Positions 17,958-27,588 of a stretch of 64,000 bases of DNA are shown one piece after another. The DNA is from Mangrovibacter yixingensis (lineage in GTDB: Bacteria > Pseudomonadota > Gammaproteobacteria > Enterobacterales > Enterobacteriaceae). The position numbers were made by a program, and so were the translations under genes. Within the stretch, counting starts at the first letter, position 1, and every line of letters starts with the position of its first letter. The notes under the pieces were generated by a model. The model worked only from the letters and a program-made list of their open reading frames with translations, made no database searches and had not been told where the DNA came from. The DNA lies in contig NZ_JAIVKM010000001.1 of NCBI RefSeq assembly GCF_020523985.1, forward strand, positions 744,001 through 808,000, read 5' to 3'.

Positions 17958-18663
17958 TTTATTGTGCGCACACCGTTCAATTCGCCATTTTATTGATAAG
18001 CCCATCAGTGATGAGCAACGTACAGCCTTGTTTTCCGCGGCACGTGCTACGTCTACATCCAGTTTTTTACAATGTACATCTATTATACGAGTGACAGACT
18101 CGGCCTTACGGGAACAACTGGTTACCTTAAGTGGTGGCCAGGCGCATGTTGCCAGTGCCGCAGAGTTTTGGGTGTTTTGTGCGGATTTTAACCGCCATTT
18201 GCAAATTTGCCCTGGCGCTCAGTTAGGTTATGCCGAGCAGTTGTTGCTGGGCGCGGTAGACACCGCGATGATGGGGCAAAACACACTGGTTGCAGCTGAG
18301 TCCCTGGGGTTGGGTGGTGTGTATATTGGTGGGATCCGCAATAATATTGAAGCGGTAACACGCTTGTTGAAGTTACCTAAATATGTCCTGCCGTTGTTCG
18401 GGTTATGCCTGGGCTGGCCGGATGAAATCCCGGAAGTAAAACCCCGTCTGCCGGAAAGCTTGTTAGTACATGAAAACCAGTATCAGCCGGTAGATAGCAG
18501 CGAACTGGCTGATTATGATGCAACCCTTGCGGATTACTACCTCAACCGCACCACACATAAGCGCAAGGATACCTGGAGCGATCATATCCGCCGCACGATT
18601 GTTAAAGAAAGCCGCCCCTTTATCCTGGATTTTCTGCATAAGCAAGGCTGGGTAACCCGCTAA
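17941..18663 (+). CDS. nfsA: Oxygen-insensitive NADPH nitroreductase NfsA
   Basis: Cytosolic flavoprotein of 240 aa, the exact E. coli length, that reduces nitroaromatics, quinones and chromate with NADPH using FMN. Signature regions: HRSIRHF at residues 11-17, [13 protein letters not shown], and [16 protein letters not shown]. The ATG at 17941 inside the end of ybjC is chosen because the protein then starts [17 protein letters not shown], as in E. coli. The major NADPH-dependent nitrofuran-activating enzyme in E. coli. Confidence 0.96.
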   Translation: MTPTIDLLCAHRSIRHFIDKPISDEQRTALFSAARATSTSSFLQCTSIIRVTDSALREQLVTLSGGQAHVASAAEFWVFCADFNRHLQICPGAQLGYAEQLLLGAVDTAMMGQNTLVAAESLGLGGVYIGGIRNNIEAVTRLLKLPKYVLPLFGLCLGWPDEIPEVKPRLPESLLVHENQYQPVDSSELADYDATLADYYLNRTTHKRKDTWSDHIRRTIVKESRPFILDFLHKQGWVTR

Positions 18664-18754
18664 TTTTCTCTCTACTTTCCCCCTTACAGGGGGAAACGGG
18701 TGGTGGTACTATACGCGGGTTTTAAGGCTGGTCAGTCTCTTGCAGAGGTGCAGG

Positions 18755-19657
18755 GTGAAAATTGCCATTCTTTCCCGTGATGGAACACTTTATTCTTGTA
18801 AACGTTTAAAACAGGCGGCGCTCAATCGTGGGCATTTTGTCGATATTATCGATCCGCTGTCCTGCTATATGAATATCAACCCCGCCAGTTCTTCAGTGCA
18901 TTATAAAGGGCGTCAGTTACCACATTATGATGCAGTAATTCCGCGTATTGGCTCGGCAATTACTTTTTATGGCACTGCAGTATTGCGCCAGTTCGAAATG
19001 CTGGGAAGTTATCCACTCAATGAATCGGTCGCCATAACCCGCGCCCGGGATAAGTTGCGTTCCATGCAGCTACTCGCCCGGCAAGGGATTGATTTGCCCA
19101 TGACCGGAATAGCACACTCACCCGATGACACCCATGATCTTATCGAAATGGTCGGGGGCGCACCGCTGGTGGTGAAGTTGGTGGAAGGCACTCAGGGTAT
19201 TGGTGTGGTGCTAGCAGAAACTCGCCAGGCGGCTGAGAGCGTAATTGATGCTTTTCGTGGTCTGAATGCCCATATTTTGGTGCAGGAGTTCATCAAAGAA
19301 GCACAAGGGCGGGACATTCGTTGTCTGGTGGTCGGTGGGCGTGTCGTTGCGGCCATTGAACGCCAGGCGAAGGAGGGGGATTTTCGCTCTAATTTGCACC
19401 GTGGAGGAAAAGCGGTTGTCGCCAGTATTACGCCACAGGAGCGTGAAGTGGCGATTCGGGCCGCGTCTACCATGGGGCTGGATGTCGCGGGGGTAGATAT
19501 TTTGCGTGCCGCCCGTGGGCCTTTGGTGATGGAGGTCAATGCCTCGCCAGGGCTTGAAGGTATCGAAAAAACCACGGGCATTGATATTGCCGCACAGATA
19601 ATCGGTTGGGTGGAAAGCCAGGCGCGGCCAGGCTTCTGCCTCAAAACAGGTGGCTAA
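18755..19657 (+). CDS. rimK: Ribosomal protein S6 glutamate ligase RimK
   Basis: ATP-grasp ligase of 300 aa that adds glutamate residues to the C-terminus of ribosomal protein S6 and can make poly-alpha-glutamate. The ATP-grasp core is seen in [20 protein letters not shown] (about residues 133-152) and the metal-binding [14 protein letters not shown] near 257-270. GTG at 18755 is the start: GAGG lies six bases upstream and it aligns with the E. coli Met1 ([10 protein letters not shown]). Third gene of the ybjC operon. Confidence 0.96.
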   Translation: MKIAILSRDGTLYSCKRLKQAALNRGHFVDIIDPLSCYMNINPASSSVHYKGRQLPHYDAVIPRIGSAITFYGTAVLRQFEMLGSYPLNESVAITRARDKLRSMQLLARQGIDLPMTGIAHSPDDTHDLIEMVGGAPLVVKLVEGTQGIGVVLAETRQAAESVIDAFRGLNAHILVQEFIKEAQGRDIRCLVVGGRVVAAIERQAKEGDFRSNLHRGGKAVVASITPQEREVAIRAASTMGLDVAGVDILRAARGPLVMEVNASPGLEGIEKTTGIDIAAQIIGWVESQARPGFCLKTGG

Positions 19658-19744
19658 GTGCTGTGTCGTTATCTGGTCGTGGTACAAGGCGCTATTTTTG
19701 CGTAAGCTATGGCGTCGATTTTTTATTGAAGAGGTTATACCCGT

Positions 19745-20224
19745 ATGGATTCACTCGTCGTCCCTACCCTGGACACGCTGCGCCGCTGGCTTGATGATGC
19801 TGGCGTAAGCTTTTTCGAGTGTGATTCCTGCCAGGCGTTGCATCTCCCCCATATGCAGGATTTTGCTGGTGTATTTGATGCCAAGTTAGATTTGGTTGAT
19901 AGTGTGCTGGTTTTCTCCGCCCTGGCCGAGGTCAAACCTTCTGCGCTTTTGGCTCTGGCAGGGGATATTTCGGCAGTTAATGCCAGCTCACTAACCGTGA
20001 AAGCTTTTCTTGATGTTCAGGATGATAACTTACCACGGTTGGTTGTTTGCCAGGCCTTACCTGTAGCGGTAGGGATTAGCCATGAGCAGTTCACACATTT
20101 CTTGCGCCAGAGTGAAGAGCAGATCTCAATGGTGATTTTGGAAGCCAGTGCCCAGCAAATGCTGTGGAGTGGAGAAGAAGACGAGACTTCCCGCAGCCAG
20201 GCAACCAGCCACCTGTTACATTGA
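19745..20224 (+). CDS. ybjN: YbjN family protein
   Basis: Cytosolic protein of 159 aa of the YbjN family (PF10722). It shares SLVVPxLDTLRxWLDD, FFECDxCQALHLPHMQ, SSLTVKAFLDxQDDNLP and RQSEEQISMVILEA with E. coli YbjN. Overexpression in E. coli reduces motility and biofilm and toxin-antitoxin effects have been reported; the molecular role is unknown. Last gene of the ybjC-nfsA-rimK-ybjN cluster, 87 bases after rimK, followed by a terminator. Confidence 0.92.
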   Translation: MDSLVVPTLDTLRRWLDDAGVSFFECDSCQALHLPHMQDFAGVFDAKLDLVDSVLVFSALAEVKPSALLALAGDISAVNASSLTVKAFLDVQDDNLPRLVVCQALPVAVGISHEQFTHFLRQSEEQISMVILEASAQQMLWSGEEDETSRSQATSHLLH

Positions 20225-20238
20225 TTGTGCAATTAATT

Positions 20239-20275
20239 CCACAGTGAGCTATTTGCTCGCTGTGGTTTCTGTTTC
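20239..20275 (+). terminator. Terminator after ybjN
   Basis: Eleven-base stem CCACAGTGAGC/GCTCGCTGTGG with one G-T pair and loop TATTT, then TTTCTGTTT. Confidence 0.75.
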
Positions 20276-20680
20276 CCCTGTGTTTATATCCTGTGCATCG
20301 CAGGTATGTCTTCACGCCTTTCAACCCACGCTTTAGCCTGCCAACATTCGGCGGTTCGTTTTCTGTGCTGCTATCGTCCCTACTTGATTTTTTTGGCTGT
20401 TTTTTATTCAAAGGGAGGTGGTGGGTATTTCTTGCTGTTCACTCATTTCCTGATTGATGCCTAAAAAATTGAAAAAAGGCGTTTTTTAATCCCGTCCAGC
20501 TCGCAAAATCCTGGCTACATTTACACTGCGTCATTGCTTGTTACTGGCCAGGCGCAAGTGCGAAATTTTTTTACGTCCGTATGACAAAGTATGCATGAAT
20601 ATTGCATCAGGTGAATGGCCTGATTTTACTCGACGCCATGCTGAGCGCGAGTTTTACCCTTTATTCAGAAGGAATAAGAT
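20276..20680. other. Long leader region upstream of potF
   Basis: About 400 bases without a supported gene. Short frames here (for example 20538-20732) resemble nothing and lack a good start site. A weak GCCT/AGGC hairpin followed by TTTTTTAA lies at 20459-20488. I see no clear sigma-54 site. The potF promoter is probably in the last 200 bases, giving a long untranslated leader. Confidence 0.5.
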
Positions 20681-21793
20681 ATGTCCCGCCAAAGTAAAAA
20701 ATGGTTGTCTGGTTTGGTGGCTGGCGTACTGATGGCTGCTTCTGCCTCAACGCTGGCTGCGGATGGAAAGACGCTGCATGTGTATAACTGGTCGGATTAT
20801 ATTGGGCCGGATACTGTAGCCAACTTCACCAAAGAAACCGGTATTAAAGTCGTTTACGACGTTTTCGATTCAAATGAAGTACTTGAAGGTAAGCTGATGG
20901 CTGGTAGTACCGGGTTTGACCTGGTGGTGCCTTCAGCAAGTTTCCTGGAACGCCAGTTGATGGCCGGTGTGTTTCAGCCCCTGGATAAAAGCAAACTCCC
21001 GAACTGGAAAAACCTTGATCCGGCACTGTTAAAGCTGGTTGCCAAACATGATCCAGGCAACAAGTATGCAGTGCCTTATATGTGGGCTACTACCGGGATT
21101 GGCTATAACGTCGATAAAGTTAAAGCGGTATTGGGTAAAGATGCGCCGGTAAACAGCTGGGATCTGGTGTTGAAACCCGAAAATCTCGAAAAATTAAAAA
21201 GTTGTGGTGTTTCATTCCTGGATGCGCCAGAAGAAATTTTTGCAACAGTGCTGAATTATCTTGGCAAAGACCCGAACAGCTCTAATGCCTCTGACTACAG
21301 CGGTGCAGCAACCGACTTGTTACTGAAACTGCGTCCGAGTATTCGTTATTTCCATTCTTCTCAATATATTAATGATTTGGCAAATGGCGATATTTGTGTG
21401 GCGATTGGTTGGGCAGGTGATGTCTGGCAGGCCGCTAACCGGGCAAAAGAAGCGAAAAATGGGGTGCATATCTCCTATTCAATTCCGAAAGAAGGTGCGC
21501 TGGCATTTTTTGACGTTTTCGCAATGCCTGCTGATGCGAAAAATAAGGATGAAGCATATCAGTTCCTTAACTACCTGATGCGCCCGGATGTTGTGGCTGA
21601 TATCAGTAACCATATTTACTACGCCAACGCTAACAAAGCAGCAACACCGCTGGTGAATGCTGAAGTGCGTGATAATCCTGGAATTTACCCACCGCCTGAT
21701 GTTATGGCAAAACTGTTTACCCTCAAAGTGCAGGACCCCAAATTGGATCGTGTTAGAACACGTGCCTGGACAAAAGTTAAAAGTGGTAAATAA
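20681..21793 (+). CDS. potF: Putrescine-binding periplasmic protein PotF
   Basis: Periplasmic binding protein of 370 aa, same length as in E. coli, feeding the PotGHI putrescine importer. Signal peptide to about residue 26 (LAA|DGKTL). Mature protein starts with the family segment [15 protein letters not shown], containing the Trp/Ser/Asp ligand cluster; other diagnostic parts are [15 protein letters not shown] and [20 protein letters not shown] precedes the ATG. The mRNA continues to potG across two stem-loops that may favour potF expression over the membrane components. Confidence 0.96.
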   Translation: MSRQSKKWLSGLVAGVLMAASASTLAADGKTLHVYNWSDYIGPDTVANFTKETGIKVVYDVFDSNEVLEGKLMAGSTGFDLVVPSASFLERQLMAGVFQPLDKSKLPNWKNLDPALLKLVAKHDPGNKYAVPYMWATTGIGYNVDKVKAVLGKDAPVNSWDLVLKPENLEKLKSCGVSFLDAPEEIFATVLNYLGKDPNSSNASDYSGAATDLLLKLRPSIRYFHSSQYINDLANGDICVAIGWAGDVWQAANRAKEAKNGVHISYSIPKEGALAFFDVFAMPADAKNKDEAYQFLNYLMRPDVVADISNHIYYANANKAATPLVNAEVRDNPGIYPPPDVMAKLFTLKVQDPKLDRVRTRAWTKVKSGK

Positions 21794-21812
21794 GTCAGTA
21801 AGTTAATCGAAT

Positions 21813-21883
21813 GAGGCAGTGCACCTTTTTAGTGCGCATTAAGGTGCAATTGCCTCTAAAGGATGCATTTGTGTTATGCATCC
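21813..21883 (+). repeat. Two consecutive stem-loops between potF and potG
   Basis: First hairpin 21813-21856: GAGGCA and TGCACCTT pair with AAGGTGCA and TGCCTC. Second hairpin 21861-21883: GGATGCAT pairs with ATGCATCC. Neither has a T-run. Such intergenic structures commonly stabilise the upstream binding-protein message. Confidence 0.65.
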
Positions 21884-21945
21884 CAAGCCAGTGAATTGTA
21901 CGCCTTTTAGCGTATTAGTTTGAGATTTGCCGGAGAGCACAATCA

Positions 21946-23079
21946 GTGAACGATGTCATTCCCCGCCCACAAGCGAAGAGTAGTAAGGCATTAACGCCAT
22001 TACTGGAAATTCGGAATCTGACAAAATCCTTCGACGGCCAGCATGCTGTTGATGATGTCAGTTTGACTATCTACAAAGGTGAAATTTTTGCACTACTTGG
22101 TGCTTCAGGATGTGGAAAATCCACGCTGTTACGTATGCTGGCTGGGTTTGAACAACCGACAGCCGGGCAAATCATGCTCGATGGTGTTGACCTTGCCCAT
22201 GTACCGCCTTATCAGCGCCCGATTAATATGATGTTCCAGTCTTATGCTCTGTTCCCACATATGACGGTAGAGCAGAACATTGCGTTTGGCCTCAAGCAAG
22301 ACAAGTTACCCAGAGCGGAAATTAACAGCCGGGTGGAAGAAATGTTAAGCCTGGTGCACATGCAAGAATTTGCCAAACGTAAACCACACCAGTTATCTGG
22401 TGGGCAGCGTCAACGTGTTGCGTTGGCGCGCAGCCTGGCTAAACGCCCTAAATTATTGTTGCTCGACGAACCTATGGGGGCGCTGGATAAAAAACTGCGT
22501 GACCGTATGCAATTGGAAGTGGTGGATATTCTGGAGCGTGTAGGTGTGACTTGCGTAATGGTCACCCACGATCAGGAAGAAGCGATGACCATGGCCGGGC
22601 GCATTGCCATTATGAACCGTGGCAAGTTTGTGCAAATTGGCGAACCGGAAGAGATTTATGAACACCCGACAACAAGGTACAGCGCTGAATTTATTGGTTC
22701 TGTGAATGTATTTGAAGGCATCCTGAAAGAGAGCCACGAAGACGGCCTGGTAATAGATTCCCCAGGGTTGCGCCATCCATTAAAAGTGGACCCGGATGCT
22801 TCCGTAGTGGAAGGGGTGCCAGTCTGGGTAGCGTTGCGCCCAGAGAAAATCACTTTATGCGAAGACCCGCCAGCAGACGGTTTCAACTTTGCAGTTGGGG
22901 AAGTAGTGCACATTGCGTACCTGGGCGATCTCTCTATTTACCACGTGCGGTTGGGAAGTGGGCAGATGATTAGTGCTCAGTTACAAAATGAGCACCGGTA
23001 CCGGAAAGGAATGCCTACCTGGGGCGATGAAGTGAAGCTTTGCTGGGATGCGGATAGCTGTGTCGTCTTGACCGTTTAG
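21946..23079 (+). CDS. potG: Putrescine ABC transporter ATP-binding protein PotG
   Basis: Cytosolic ATPase of 377 aa powering putrescine uptake with PotF, PotH and PotI. Walker A GASGCGKST, Q-loop MMFQSYALFPHMTV, ABC signature LSGGQRQRVALARSL and Walker B LLLLDEPMGALD are intact. The C-terminal third is a TOBE regulatory domain (WVALRPEKITL). GTG at 21946 is used as start (VNDVIPRPQAKSSKALTP). It follows potF after 152 bases and precedes potH by 10. Confidence 0.96.
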   Translation: MNDVIPRPQAKSSKALTPLLEIRNLTKSFDGQHAVDDVSLTIYKGEIFALLGASGCGKSTLLRMLAGFEQPTAGQIMLDGVDLAHVPPYQRPINMMFQSYALFPHMTVEQNIAFGLKQDKLPRAEINSRVEEMLSLVHMQEFAKRKPHQLSGGQRQRVALARSLAKRPKLLLLDEPMGALDKKLRDRMQLEVVDILERVGVTCVMVTHDQEEAMTMAGRIAIMNRGKFVQIGEPEEIYEHPTTRYSAEFIGSVNVFEGILKESHEDGLVIDSPGLRHPLKVDPDASVVEGVPVWVALRPEKITLCEDPPADGFNFAVGEVVHIAYLGDLSIYHVRLGSGQMISAQLQNEHRYRKGMPTWGDEVKLCWDADSCVVLTV

Positions 23080-23089
23080 GAGTTGCACT

Positions 23090-24058
23090 ATGAGTAGCTA
23101 TACTGAGCCCACACCAACATCCACACCCCCCAGCCAAACGCCGTCAGGTTCTTTACGCAGCTGGTTGGGACGGATGCAAATGGCCCATGGACGCAAACTG
23201 GTTATTGCCTTGCCCTATCTGTGGCTGTGCCTGTTGTTCATGCTGCCATTCTTAATTGTTTTCAAGATTAGCCTTGCCGATATGGCGCGTGCCATTCCGC
23301 CTTATACTGACCTTGTCAGTTGGGCTGACCAGCAGCTATCGGTGTCAATAAATCTTGGTAACTTCCTGCAATTAACAGATGACCCACTGTATTACGAAGC
23401 CTACTTGCAATCGTTGCAGGTTGCGGCGGTTTCAACAATCTGCTGTTTACTGTTGGGTTACCCGCTTGCCTGGGCTGTGGCACACAGCAAGACATCAACA
23501 CGTAATATTTTGCTGTTGCTGGTTATCTTACCTTCCTGGACATCATTCCTTATTCGTGTTTATGCCTGGATGGGTATTTTGAAAGAAAACGGTGTGCTGA
23601 ATAACGTGCTGATGTGGTTGGGCGTGATTGACCATCCGCTGACTATTTTGCACACCAACCTGGCGGTGTATATCGGGATTGTTTACGCCTATTTGCCCTT
23701 TATGGTGCTGCCTATTTATACCGCGCTGACACGCATTGATTACTCTTTGGTAGAAGCTTCGCTGGATCTTGGCGCTAAGCCGTTGAAAACCTTTTTTAGT
23801 GTAGTTGTTCCGCTAACTAAAGGCGGCATTATTGCTGGTTCCATGCTGGTATTTATTCCCGCCGTTGGGGAGTTTGTTATTCCTGAATTACTGGGCGGCC
23901 CGGACAGCATTATGATTGGCCGTGTACTCTGGCAGGAGTTTTTCAATAACCGTGACTGGCCGGTTGCTTCCGCCGTCGCTATTACAATGCTGGTGGTGTT
24001 GATAGTGCCCATTATGTGGTTCCACAAATACCAGAACAAAGGCATGGGAGGGCATTAA
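23090..24058 (+). CDS. potH: Putrescine ABC transporter permease PotH
   Basis: Inner-membrane permease of 322 aa (E. coli 317) with a Pro/Ser/Thr-rich N-terminal tail (TEPTPTSTPPSQTPSGS) and six predicted spans. The EAA loop is at EASLDLGAKPLKTFFSVVVPLTKGG. Partner of PotI in the membrane channel. Its stop overlaps the potI ATG (TAATG), so translation is coupled. Confidence 0.95.
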   Translation: MSSYTEPTPTSTPPSQTPSGSLRSWLGRMQMAHGRKLVIALPYLWLCLLFMLPFLIVFKISLADMARAIPPYTDLVSWADQQLSVSINLGNFLQLTDDPLYYEAYLQSLQVAAVSTICCLLLGYPLAWAVAHSKTSTRNILLLLVILPSWTSFLIRVYAWMGILKENGVLNNVLMWLGVIDHPLTILHTNLAVYIGIVYAYLPFMVLPIYTALTRIDYSLVEASLDLGAKPLKTFFSVVVPLTKGGIIAGSMLVFIPAVGEFVIPELLGGPDSIMIGRVLWQEFFNNRDWPVASAVAITMLVVLIVPIMWFHKYQNKGMGGH

Positions 24059-24903
24059 TGAATACGTTACCTGTTGTTCGTTCTCCATGGCGGATATTCA
24101 TTCTGGTTGTCGGGTTTACCTTCCTGTACGCCCCGATGTTGATGCTGGTTATCTACTCGTTTAACAGTTCGCAATTGGTGACTGTTTGGGCGGGCTGGTC
24201 CACCAAGTGGTACGGCGAAGTGTTTCGTGACACCGCTATGATGAATGCTGTTGGGCTCAGTTTGTCCATTGCTGCGCTATCCGCCACGATGGCGGTTGTG
24301 TTGGGAACCATTGCCGCTGTGGTGATGGTGCGCTTCGGGCGTTTTCGTGGGTCCAACGGTTTTGCGTTTATGCTTACTGCGCCTTTGGTTATGCCAGATG
24401 TGATCACCGGGCTATCCTTGTTATTGCTTTTTGTCGCGATGGGCAGTTCGCTCGGGTGGCCGGGGGAGCGTGGCATGATGACTATTTGGCTGGCGCATGT
24501 GACATTCTGTACCGCGTATGTCTCGGTGGTGATAAGTTCTCGCTTGCGTGAGTTGGACCAGTCAATTGAAGAAGCGGCCATGGATTTGGGCGCAACACCG
24601 CTCAAGGTCTTCTTTGTGATAACAGTCCCGATGATTTCGCCAGCTATTATTTCCGGCTGGTTGCTGGCATTTACGTTATCACTGGATGACCTGGTTATTG
24701 CCAGCTTTGTTTCCGGGCCTGGTGCAACTACGCTGCCGATGCTGGTGTTCTCCAGTGTTCGTATGGGGGTTAACCCGGAAATCAATGCGTTGGCATCTAT
24801 TATTCTCGGTGTTGTGGGGGTTATTGGCCTGATTGCATGGTGGTTTATGGCAAGGGCTGAAAAACAACGTATGCGTGATATCCAGCGTGCAAGGCAGCAC
24901 TGA
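24058..24903 (+). CDS. potI: Putrescine ABC transporter permease PotI
   Basis: Second inner-membrane permease of the putrescine importer, 281 aa as in E. coli. EAA loop: EEAAMDLGATPLKVFFVITVPMISPAI. Other family segment: SLDDLVIASFVSGPGATTLPMLVFSSVRMGV. The ATG at 24058 overlaps the potH stop; an upstream in-frame ATG at 24016 lies inside potH and would add unmatched residues. Confidence 0.95.
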   Translation: MNTLPVVRSPWRIFILVVGFTFLYAPMLMLVIYSFNSSQLVTVWAGWSTKWYGEVFRDTAMMNAVGLSLSIAALSATMAVVLGTIAAVVMVRFGRFRGSNGFAFMLTAPLVMPDVITGLSLLLLFVAMGSSLGWPGERGMMTIWLAHVTFCTAYVSVVISSRLRELDQSIEEAAMDLGATPLKVFFVITVPMISPAIISGWLLAFTLSLDDLVIASFVSGPGATTLPMLVFSSVRMGVNPEINALASIILGVVGVIGLIAWWFMARAEKQRMRDIQRARQH

Positions 24904-24970
24904 AAGGCCTAAAATCAGTGGGATATAGGCGTGCTGTTACAACAGCATGTACTGACAAGGAAACGAGGTT

Positions 24971-25444
24971 GTGGATATTTTGAGCAAATACCCCGCTGGT
25001 CAGGCAAAACTAAATGTGCCCACACTGGTTTATATTGCCGCTATTGGCATTATCACCACCCGCTGCCTGGATGTCCTGATGCTGTTTAACGCATTGGGTG
25101 TCCAGGGGAGTATTGATTTTATACAGCGCAGTGTCCAGACCTGGGCGCTGACGCTGATTTTCTTTGCCAGCCTGGTTTTACTCTTTATAGAAATACGCTG
25201 TGCTTTTGTTATCTTACGTGGGCGCAATTGGGGGCGCTGGGTTTTTCTGGCAACCCAGGTTATTTCTTCTGTGTATTTATGGTGCGCTTCACTGGGTTGG
25301 GGATACCCAGAGTTATTCAGTATTCCAGGTGAAAGTAAAAGTGCCATCCTGCACGACCTGTTCATGCAAAAACTACCGGATTTATTGGTTCTGGCCTTGT
25401 TGTTTGTACCGCCGCGCAGCCAGCGTTTTTTTCGGGTTCACTAA
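24971..25444 (+). CDS. ybjO: Inner-membrane protein YbjO
   Basis: Membrane protein of 157 aa (E. coli 162) with about four hydrophobic segments. Shares RSVQTWALTLIF, LLFIEIRCAF, YLWCASLGWGYPELFSIPGESK and QKLPDLLVLALLFVP with E. coli YbjO. Function unknown. The start is uncertain: GTG at 24971 gives the best length, with AAGGA nine bases upstream and GAGG closer. Follows the pot operon by 67 bases and may be co-transcribed. Confidence 0.85.
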   Translation: MDILSKYPAGQAKLNVPTLVYIAAIGIITTRCLDVLMLFNALGVQGSIDFIQRSVQTWALTLIFFASLVLLFIEIRCAFVILRGRNWGRWVFLATQVISSVYLWCASLGWGYPELFSIPGESKSAILHDLFMQKLPDLLVLALLFVPPRSQRFFRVH

Positions 25445-25503
25445 GCGGCAGGTAGCGCCTGGCCGTGGTAGAATCCCGTTCCGCGTATTTTCAGGGCTTT
25501 TTT

Positions 25504-26628
25504 ATGCAGTGCGAACTCTATGCTGAAGGGCGTTGTCACTCTTGCCAGTGGCTGATGCTTCCCCTTGCTCAACAACTCGAAAAGAAAATGGCGCATTTGC
25601 GCGAACTGCTTGCTGCTATGCCGGTTGGCCAGTGGTGCCAGCCAGTAAGTGGCGCTGAACAGGCGTTTCGCAATAAAGCTAAAATGGTGGTGAGCGGCAG
25701 CGTTGAGCGCCCGATTTTAGGTGTTCGTAACAGGGATGCCAGTGTGGCGGATCTCACTGATTGCCCGCTATACCCGGCCGAATTTGCTGCGGTTTTTACA
25801 GCGATTAAACCCTTTATTGCCCGTGTTGGCCTTACGCCATATAACGTTGAACGGCAACGAGGCGAACTGAAATATATCCTGCTAACACAAAGCCAGTATG
25901 ATGGCAGCCTGATGCTGCGTTTTGTTTTGCGTTCTACGGCTAAAATTGCCCGCCTGAAACAGGAACTGCCCTGGTTGCAGGAACAGGCTCCCCAATTGCG
26001 TGTGATTACGGCTAACATCCAGCCAGTGCATATGGCCATTATGGAAGGGAAAGAAGAAATCCTTTTAACCCAGGAAACGGGTTTGCGTGAAGAATTTAAT
26101 GGCGTGCCATTGTGGATCCGACCGCAAAGCTTTTTCCAAACTAACCCACAGGTTGCCAGTGCATTGTATGCCACTGCCCGCGACTGGGTGCGTGCTTTAC
26201 CTGTGCAACATATGTGGGATCTGTTCTGTGGTGTTGGCGGGTTTGGTTTGCACTGCGCCACGCCGCAAATGCAACTGACCGGGATAGAAATTGCCCCAGA
26301 AGCCATAGCCTGTGCACAGCAGTCAGCACAAGAGTTAGGGCTTAAGCATGTCGATTTTCAGGCGTTGGATTCCACATCCTGGGCAACGGGCCAGCAGGCG
26401 GTACCTGACCTGGTACTGGTTAACCCACCAAGGCGCGGGATAGGGCCAGAACTGTGCCGGTTTTTAACTGAAATGGCTCCGGGTTTTATTGTCTATTCTA
26501 GTTGTAATGCAGTGACAATGGCTGAAGATATTCGCCGCCTGGCGGGCTATGGGATTGAGCAGATTCAGTTATTTGATATGTTCCCCCATACTGCGCATTA
26601 TGAAGTGCTGGCATTGCTACGCCGCTGA
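25504..26628 (+). CDS. rlmC: 23S rRNA (uracil-747-C5)-methyltransferase RlmC
   Basis: SAM-dependent RNA methyltransferase of 374 aa (E. coli RlmC, formerly RumB, 375) that makes m5U747 in 23S rRNA. An N-terminal iron-sulfur cluster site is formed by C3, C11, C14 and a later cysteine (DLTDCPLYP). SAM-binding [14 protein letters not shown], then NPPRRGIG and the catalytic-nucleophile segment [10 protein letters not shown]. The start ATG at 25504 gives [16 protein letters not shown] as in E. coli. Confidence 0.96.
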   Translation: MQCELYAEGRCHSCQWLMLPLAQQLEKKMAHLRELLAAMPVGQWCQPVSGAEQAFRNKAKMVVSGSVERPILGVRNRDASVADLTDCPLYPAEFAAVFTAIKPFIARVGLTPYNVERQRGELKYILLTQSQYDGSLMLRFVLRSTAKIARLKQELPWLQEQAPQLRVITANIQPVHMAIMEGKEEILLTQETGLREEFNGVPLWIRPQSFFQTNPQVASALYATARDWVRALPVQHMWDLFCGVGGFGLHCATPQMQLTGIEIAPEAIACAQQSAQELGLKHVDFQALDSTSWATGQQAVPDLVLVNPPRRGIGPELCRFLTEMAPGFIVYSSCNAVTMAEDIRRLAGYGIEQIQLFDMFPHTAHYEVLALLRR

Positions 26629-26647
26629 AGCTGCCTGTGCGATAAAC

Positions 26648-26683
26648 AAAAAACCGCTGCACCAGAGTGACAGCGGTTTTTTT
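26648..26683. terminator. Bidirectional terminator between rlmC and artJ
   Basis: Twelve-base stem AAAAAACCGCTG/CAGCGGTTTTTT with T-runs on both strands, between the two convergent stops. Confidence 0.9.
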
Positions 26684-26697
26684 ACGTCAGCTACTGA

Positions 26698-27426
26698 TTA
26701 TTGTGGGAACCATTTGTTACTGATTTTTTGGTAAGTTCCGTCAGCTTTGATAGCGTCCAGCGCCGTATTCAGTTGCTTCAACAGTGCGGTGTTTTGTGGG
26801 CGTACTGCAATACCCAGCCCGGTGCCAAAATATTGTGGGTCAGTCACATGCTCACCCACTGTTGCCAACCCAGGGTTGGTTTTCAGCCACTCATTCACCA
26901 CCGCTGTATCACCAAAGACACCATCCAGGCGGCCATTTTTCAGGTCGATGATGGCATTCTGGTAACTGTCATAAGCCACAGTTTTAATCTCAGGATGTTT
27001 TTCCTGCAGATATTTCTGGTGAGTAGTCCCGTTTTCCATGCCAATCCGTTTGCCTTTTAAGTCTGCAAAGCTGGTGAACTGGCCTTTTTTGGCAATGACC
27101 ACAGCAGAGTTAGCGTAATACGGTTGGGTAAAGGTGACTTGTTTGCTGCGTTCCGGGGTAATGTCCATGCCAGAGATAACGGCATCAAATTTGCGGAACT
27201 TGAGCGATGGAATCAGGCTGTCGAATGCCTGGTTGGTGAATGTGCAGTCTGCAGCCATTTTTTGGCATAAAGCATTAGCCAGGTCGATATCAAAACCAAC
27301 AATGTGGTTATTGGCATCTAAAGATTCAAAAGGAGGGTAGGTGGCAGAAAGCCCAAAGTTAATCTTTTCTGCTGCACTCACCTGAAAAGCACTGGCCATC
27401 ATGGCAACCAATAACCATTTTTTCAT
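26698..27426 (-). CDS. artJ: L-arginine-binding periplasmic protein ArtJ
   Basis: Periplasmic amino-acid binding protein of 242 aa (E. coli 243), with signal peptide ending at VSA|AEKINF. Domain segments: FGLSATYPPFESLDANNHIVGFDIDLANALC, FDAVISGMDITPERSKQV, GTTHQKYL. ArtJ binds L-arginine and works with the ArtPQM transporter. It is a separate unit, distinct from artI within artPIQM, and is preceded by two tandem ARG boxes. It resembles ArtI in the same window strongly, evidence of a local duplication shared with E. coli. Confidence 0.95.
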   Translation of the reverse strand: MKKWLLVAMMASAFQVSAAEKINFGLSATYPPFESLDANNHIVGFDIDLANALCQKMAADCTFTNQAFDSLIPSLKFRKFDAVISGMDITPERSKQVTFTQPYYANSAVVIAKKGQFTSFADLKGKRIGMENGTTHQKYLQEKHPEIKTVAYDSYQNAIIDLKNGRLDGVFGDTAVVNEWLKTNPGLATVGEHVTDPQYFGTGLGIAVRPQNTALLKQLNTALDAIKADGTYQKISNKWFPQ

Positions 27427-27487
27427 TGTGTGTTGCTCCTGTCTGTCATTGTTTTTTTATGTTCGTGATAGCGGGAGTATTATCTAT

Positions 27488-27526
27488 AATGAATTTGTAT
27501 GCAATTAAAATGTATAATTAGTTATT
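27488..27526 (-). promoter_or_regulatory. Tandem ARG boxes upstream of artJ
   Basis: Two 18-base ArgR half-operators, 27488-27505 and 27509-27526, separated by three bases, the standard ArgR spacing. Their cores TGAATTTGTATGCA and TGTATAATTAGTTA match TGAATWWWWATTCA at 12 and 11 of 14 positions. E. coli artJ is ArgR-repressed. Confidence 0.75.
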
Positions 27527-27535
27527 TGTATGGAT

Positions 27536-27564
27536 AAAAAAAAGGCGACTTAAAGCCGCCTTTT
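27536..27564. terminator. Terminator after artM
   Basis: Stem around AAAGGCGAC/GCCGCCTTTT with T-runs on both strands, between artM and the artJ promoter. It ends artPIQM on the minus strand. Confidence 0.8.
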
Positions 27565-27588
27565 GTACAGAAGTCTACTTTCGAAAAA

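Noticed and set aside
20500-20600. Sigma-54 promoter for potF
   Set aside because: No GG-N10-GC pair with acceptable flanks.
20538-20732. 64-codon frame overlapping the potF start
   Set aside because: It overlaps potF in another frame and has no supporting features; part of the potF leader.
25569-26306. Long open frame (245 codons) on the minus strand opposite rlmC
   Set aside because: It is antisense to a well-matched gene; its protein resembles no family and it lacks a ribosome binding site.
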